Source of the DNA: Clostridia bacterium
GTDB lineage: Bacteria > Bacillota > Clostridia > Oscillospirales > Acutalibacteraceae
NCBI GenBank assembly: GCA_017555765.1
Contig: JAFZFT010000126.1
Coordinates: 1 to 32,408, forward strand
Direction of reading: 5' to 3'
DNA: 32,408 nucleotides
In this document: in pieces, positions 28,691-32,408 of the stretch
How positions within the stretch are numbered: position 1 is the stretch's first letter
How the letters are laid out: the number at the start of each line of letters is the position of its first letter
Position numbers and translations under genes: made by a program
Notes under the pieces: model-generated
What the model saw: the letters and a program-made list of their open reading frames with translations, nothing else
What the model was told of the DNA's origin: nothing
The model's database searches: none

Positions 28691-29716
28691 ATGGAGCTCG
28701 GAAAAAGAAAAGAGCTGATACTTGCCGCTATAGTTGAGCAATATATCAAAAGTGGTGAGCCTATAGGCTCAAAGCTGCTTATGCAGTCCCTTCCCATATC
28801 TGTTTCTTCTGCTACCATCCGAAATGAGATGAGTGAGCTTCACGAAATGGGCTTTCTTGAGCAGCCCCACACCTCGGCAGGCAGAATACCCTCTCAGTTA
28901 GGCTACAGATACTACGTTGACAAGCTTATGAATACCGATGAGCTTTCAGGTGAGGACAGACGGCTTATAAGAAACGAGCTTGAGCGAATGGCGGGTGACC
29001 CCGATAAGCTCCTCGGCAAGGCGGGGGAGATGCTTGCAAGGCTTACAGGCTGTGCGGCTATAGCAACAACACCCACCGATGAGGGCGCAACAATCAAGCA
29101 TATCGAGCTTATGCCCGTAGGCAGAAAGATAGCAATGATAGTTATGATGACCTCCTCGGGTATAATCAAAAACGGTGTGTGCAAAACTGAAACCGAGCTT
29201 ACTCCCGATATGGTGCAGTGTTTCTACGATATAGTCAATGACTGCTTCATCGGTCATCCCGTTTCCGATGTTGGTACGGTTATGATTCAGACACTTGTTG
29301 CTTCACTCGGAGCGAATGCACTGGCTATGAGTCCCTTGTTTGTCGTACTTGCCGATATAGCCAATCAGGCGCTTCAGGCAGAGATACGTCTCGAGGGAGA
29401 GCAGAATCTTCTCCACCACAGAGAATTCGGCAATAACATATATGATATGATGCAGTTCTTTGATGAAAAGGATAAGCTTGAAAGAGCACTTTCCTCATCA
29501 AAGGGCGGTGTACAGGTTATAATCGGTAAGGAGAATATGTACCGTCAGCTTGAAAATTCAAGCATGATAGTTTCACGGTACTCCATAGGCGGTCATGACG
29601 GCGGTGCAATCGGCATCATCGGACCGACTCGACTTGATTATGCGAAGCTTATACCGAGCATTGAATATCTCACAGACCTTGTCGGTAAATTACTTACAGA
29701 CACATTGGAAGAATAA
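28691..29716 (+). CDS. hrcA: Heat-shock repressor HrcA
   Basis: Represses the dnaK operon by binding CIRCE; needs GroEL for active form. 341 aa from ATG 28691 (GAAAGGA 9 nt upstream). The open frame upstream of this overlaps promoter and CIRCE and is not coding. N-terminal winged helix (LTKRKELILAAIVEQYI-type start, then SKLLMQSLPISVSSATIRNEMSELHEMGFLEQPHTSAGRIPSQLGYRYYVD), with the HrcA-specific SAGRIPSQLGYR motif, then the central and C-terminal GAF-like dimer domain. The CIRCE 42 nt upstream confirms autoregulation. Confidence 0.97.
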   Translation: MELGKRKELILAAIVEQYIKSGEPIGSKLLMQSLPISVSSATIRNEMSELHEMGFLEQPHTSAGRIPSQLGYRYYVDKLMNTDELSGEDRRLIRNELERMAGDPDKLLGKAGEMLARLTGCAAIATTPTDEGATIKHIELMPVGRKIAMIVMMTSSGIIKNGVCKTETELTPDMVQCFYDIVNDCFIGHPVSDVGTVMIQTLVASLGANALAMSPLFVVLADIANQALQAEIRLEGEQNLLHHREFGNNIYDMMQFFDEKDKLERALSSSKGGVQVIIGKENMYRQLENSSMIVSRYSIGGHDGGAIGIIGPTRLDYAKLIPSIEYLTDLVGKLLTDTLEE

Positions 29717-29728
29717 GGAGGCTAAGAA

Positions 29729-30247
29729 ATGGCTAAAGATAAAAAGAAGGAGACTGCAGCCGAAGAGGAAGTAAAGGCAACCGAAGCAACCGCAGATGAA
29801 GCTCCCTCAAAGGAAGCAGAGCTTGAAAAAGAGCTTGCGGCGGCAAAGGAAGCGCATATACGTACCCTTGCCGAATACGATAACTACAGAAAGCGTACCG
29901 CAAAGGAAAAGGAAGGAATTTACGGTGATGCCAAGGCAGACTGTATGAAGTCTCTCTTAGGTGTACTCGATAATTTCGACAGAGCGCTCAGCGTTGATAA
30001 TTCAGATTTTGAATCCTACAAGAAGGGTGTTGAAATGATATACACAAACTTCTGTGAGATTCTCAAGGGCTTAGGAGTTGAGGCTTTTGGTGAAGCCGGT
30101 GAGACCTTCGACCCCAATTTCCACAACGGTGTAATGCACATCGAAGACGAATCCCTCGGTGAAAATGTAATCGCTCAGGTTTTCTCAAAGGGCTACAAAA
30201 TAGGAGATAAGGTACTCCGTCCCGCAATGGTACAGGTAGCAAATTAA
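29729..30247 (+). CDS. grpE: Nucleotide exchange factor GrpE
   Basis: DnaK nucleotide exchange factor, 172 aa. The first ~35 residues are charged and disordered, followed by the long dimer coiled coil (AELEKELAAAKEAHIRTLAEYDNYRKR...) and the beta-wing head (GETFDPNFHNGVMHIEDESL, GYKIGDKVLRPAMVQVAN). AAGGAGG precedes the ATG. It follows hrcA by 12 nt. A terminator-like hairpin at 30272-30291 separates it from dnaK and may adjust the ratio of GrpE to DnaK. Confidence 0.97.
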   Translation: MAKDKKKETAAEEEVKATEATADEAPSKEAELEKELAAAKEAHIRTLAEYDNYRKRTAKEKEGIYGDAKADCMKSLLGVLDNFDRALSVDNSDFESYKKGVEMIYTNFCEILKGLGVEAFGEAGETFDPNFHNGVMHIEDESLGENVIAQVFSKGYKIGDKVLRPAMVQVAN

Positions 30248-30270
30248 AGTAGTCAGTAGCTAGTAGTCAG
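30248..30270. repeat. Short direct repeat after grpE
   Basis: AGTAGTCAG at 30248-30256 is repeated at 30262-30270 after a TAGCT spacer. AAGTAGTCAG also occurs after spoIVB (near 18816). The word belongs to a degenerate intergenic repeat type. Confidence 0.5.
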
Positions 30271-30271
30271 G

Positions 30272-30291
30272 AAAAGTCCTTCGGACTTTTT
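30272..30291 (+). terminator. Terminator-like hairpin between grpE and dnaK
   Basis: AAAAGTCC (30272-30279) pairs with GGACTTTT (30283-30290) around the triloop TTC, then T and AAG. Its T-run is partly in the stem, so termination is probably partial. No strong promoter for dnaK is seen between it and the dnaK start. Confidence 0.6.
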
Positions 30292-30336
30292 AAGATAAAA
30301 AACAATCACTAAAACATATATTTAACTTGGAGGTAA

Positions 30337-32223
<1,887 letters not shown>

Positions 32224-32238
32224 AAAATAAAATCTAAG

Positions 32239-32262
32239 GGACACGGCTTTCGGGTCGTGTCC
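32239..32262 (+). other. Hairpin between dnaK and dnaJ
   Basis: GGACACG (32239-32245) pairs with CGTGTCC (32256-32262). Only TT follows, so it is more likely an mRNA processing or stability element than a terminator. Confidence 0.55.
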
Positions 32263-32269
32263 TTGATGA

Positions 32270-32408
<139 letters not shown>

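Overview
The window looks like chromosomal DNA of an endospore-forming Clostridia, most likely a gut-type Oscillospiraceae/Ruminococcus relative (inference). Support: a spoIVB serine protease gene with an intact catalytic triad, a class A RNase P RNA, a textbook HrcA/CIRCE heat-shock operon, a paired YmfF/YmfH-type M16 cassette, sigma-A-like promoters (TTGACA-17-TATAAT type) and GTAGGG-type palindromic intergenic repeats of a kind common in these genomes. No phage, transposase, CRISPR array, tRNA or complete mobile element is visible.

Layout. (1) 1-3049: a repeat-rich, gene-poor stretch with three small orphan genes (membrane protein, lipoprotein, membrane protein). Each has its own promoter and terminator and is separated from the next by shared repeats, including a 129-bp block present twice without a mismatch. 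(2) 3050-7761 (minus): operon of two M16 peptidase homologues (non-catalytic then HxxEH-bearing) followed by topB. (3) 7926-8561: a secreted protein that I read as a possible permuted papain-like/NlpC hydrolase. (4) 8970-14580 (plus): PucR/CdaR-type regulator, ftsE with a long acidic C-terminal tail, ftsX, a coiled-coil M23 peptidoglycan hydrolase and an S41/CtpB homologue in which every expected catalytic residue is replaced. Then a 947-residue glycosyltransferase/teichoic-acid polymerase fusion (14613-17456). (5) 17608-18789: spoIVB, preceded by a perfect 9-bp inverted repeat. (6) 18938-23313 (minus): recD2-comF-mreB operon plus a small membrane protein upstream. (7) 23409-23743 (minus): rnpB. 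(8) 23949-28534: an LCP cell-wall ligase with a long disordered cytosolic tail, an acyl-CoA synthetase-like enzyme, a SLOG-domain protein and an MBL-fold hydrolase. (9) 28583-end: hrcA-grpE-dnaK-dnaJ, with dnaJ cut by the window end.

How it fits together. Much of the window is envelope biology: FtsEX with its presumed extracytoplasmic hydrolase, a pseudoprotease, a wall-polymer polymerase, an LCP ligase, MreB and a sporulation signalling protease. The most interesting item is the FtsEX neighbourhood (8970-14580), where an active M23 hydrolase, a dead S41/PDZ protein and an unusually tailed FtsE are syntenic. I suggest, as inference only, a division or sporulation hydrolase-control module in which the S41 fold works as a scaffold. 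The repeat-bounded orphan cassettes at the left edge are the second most interesting region.
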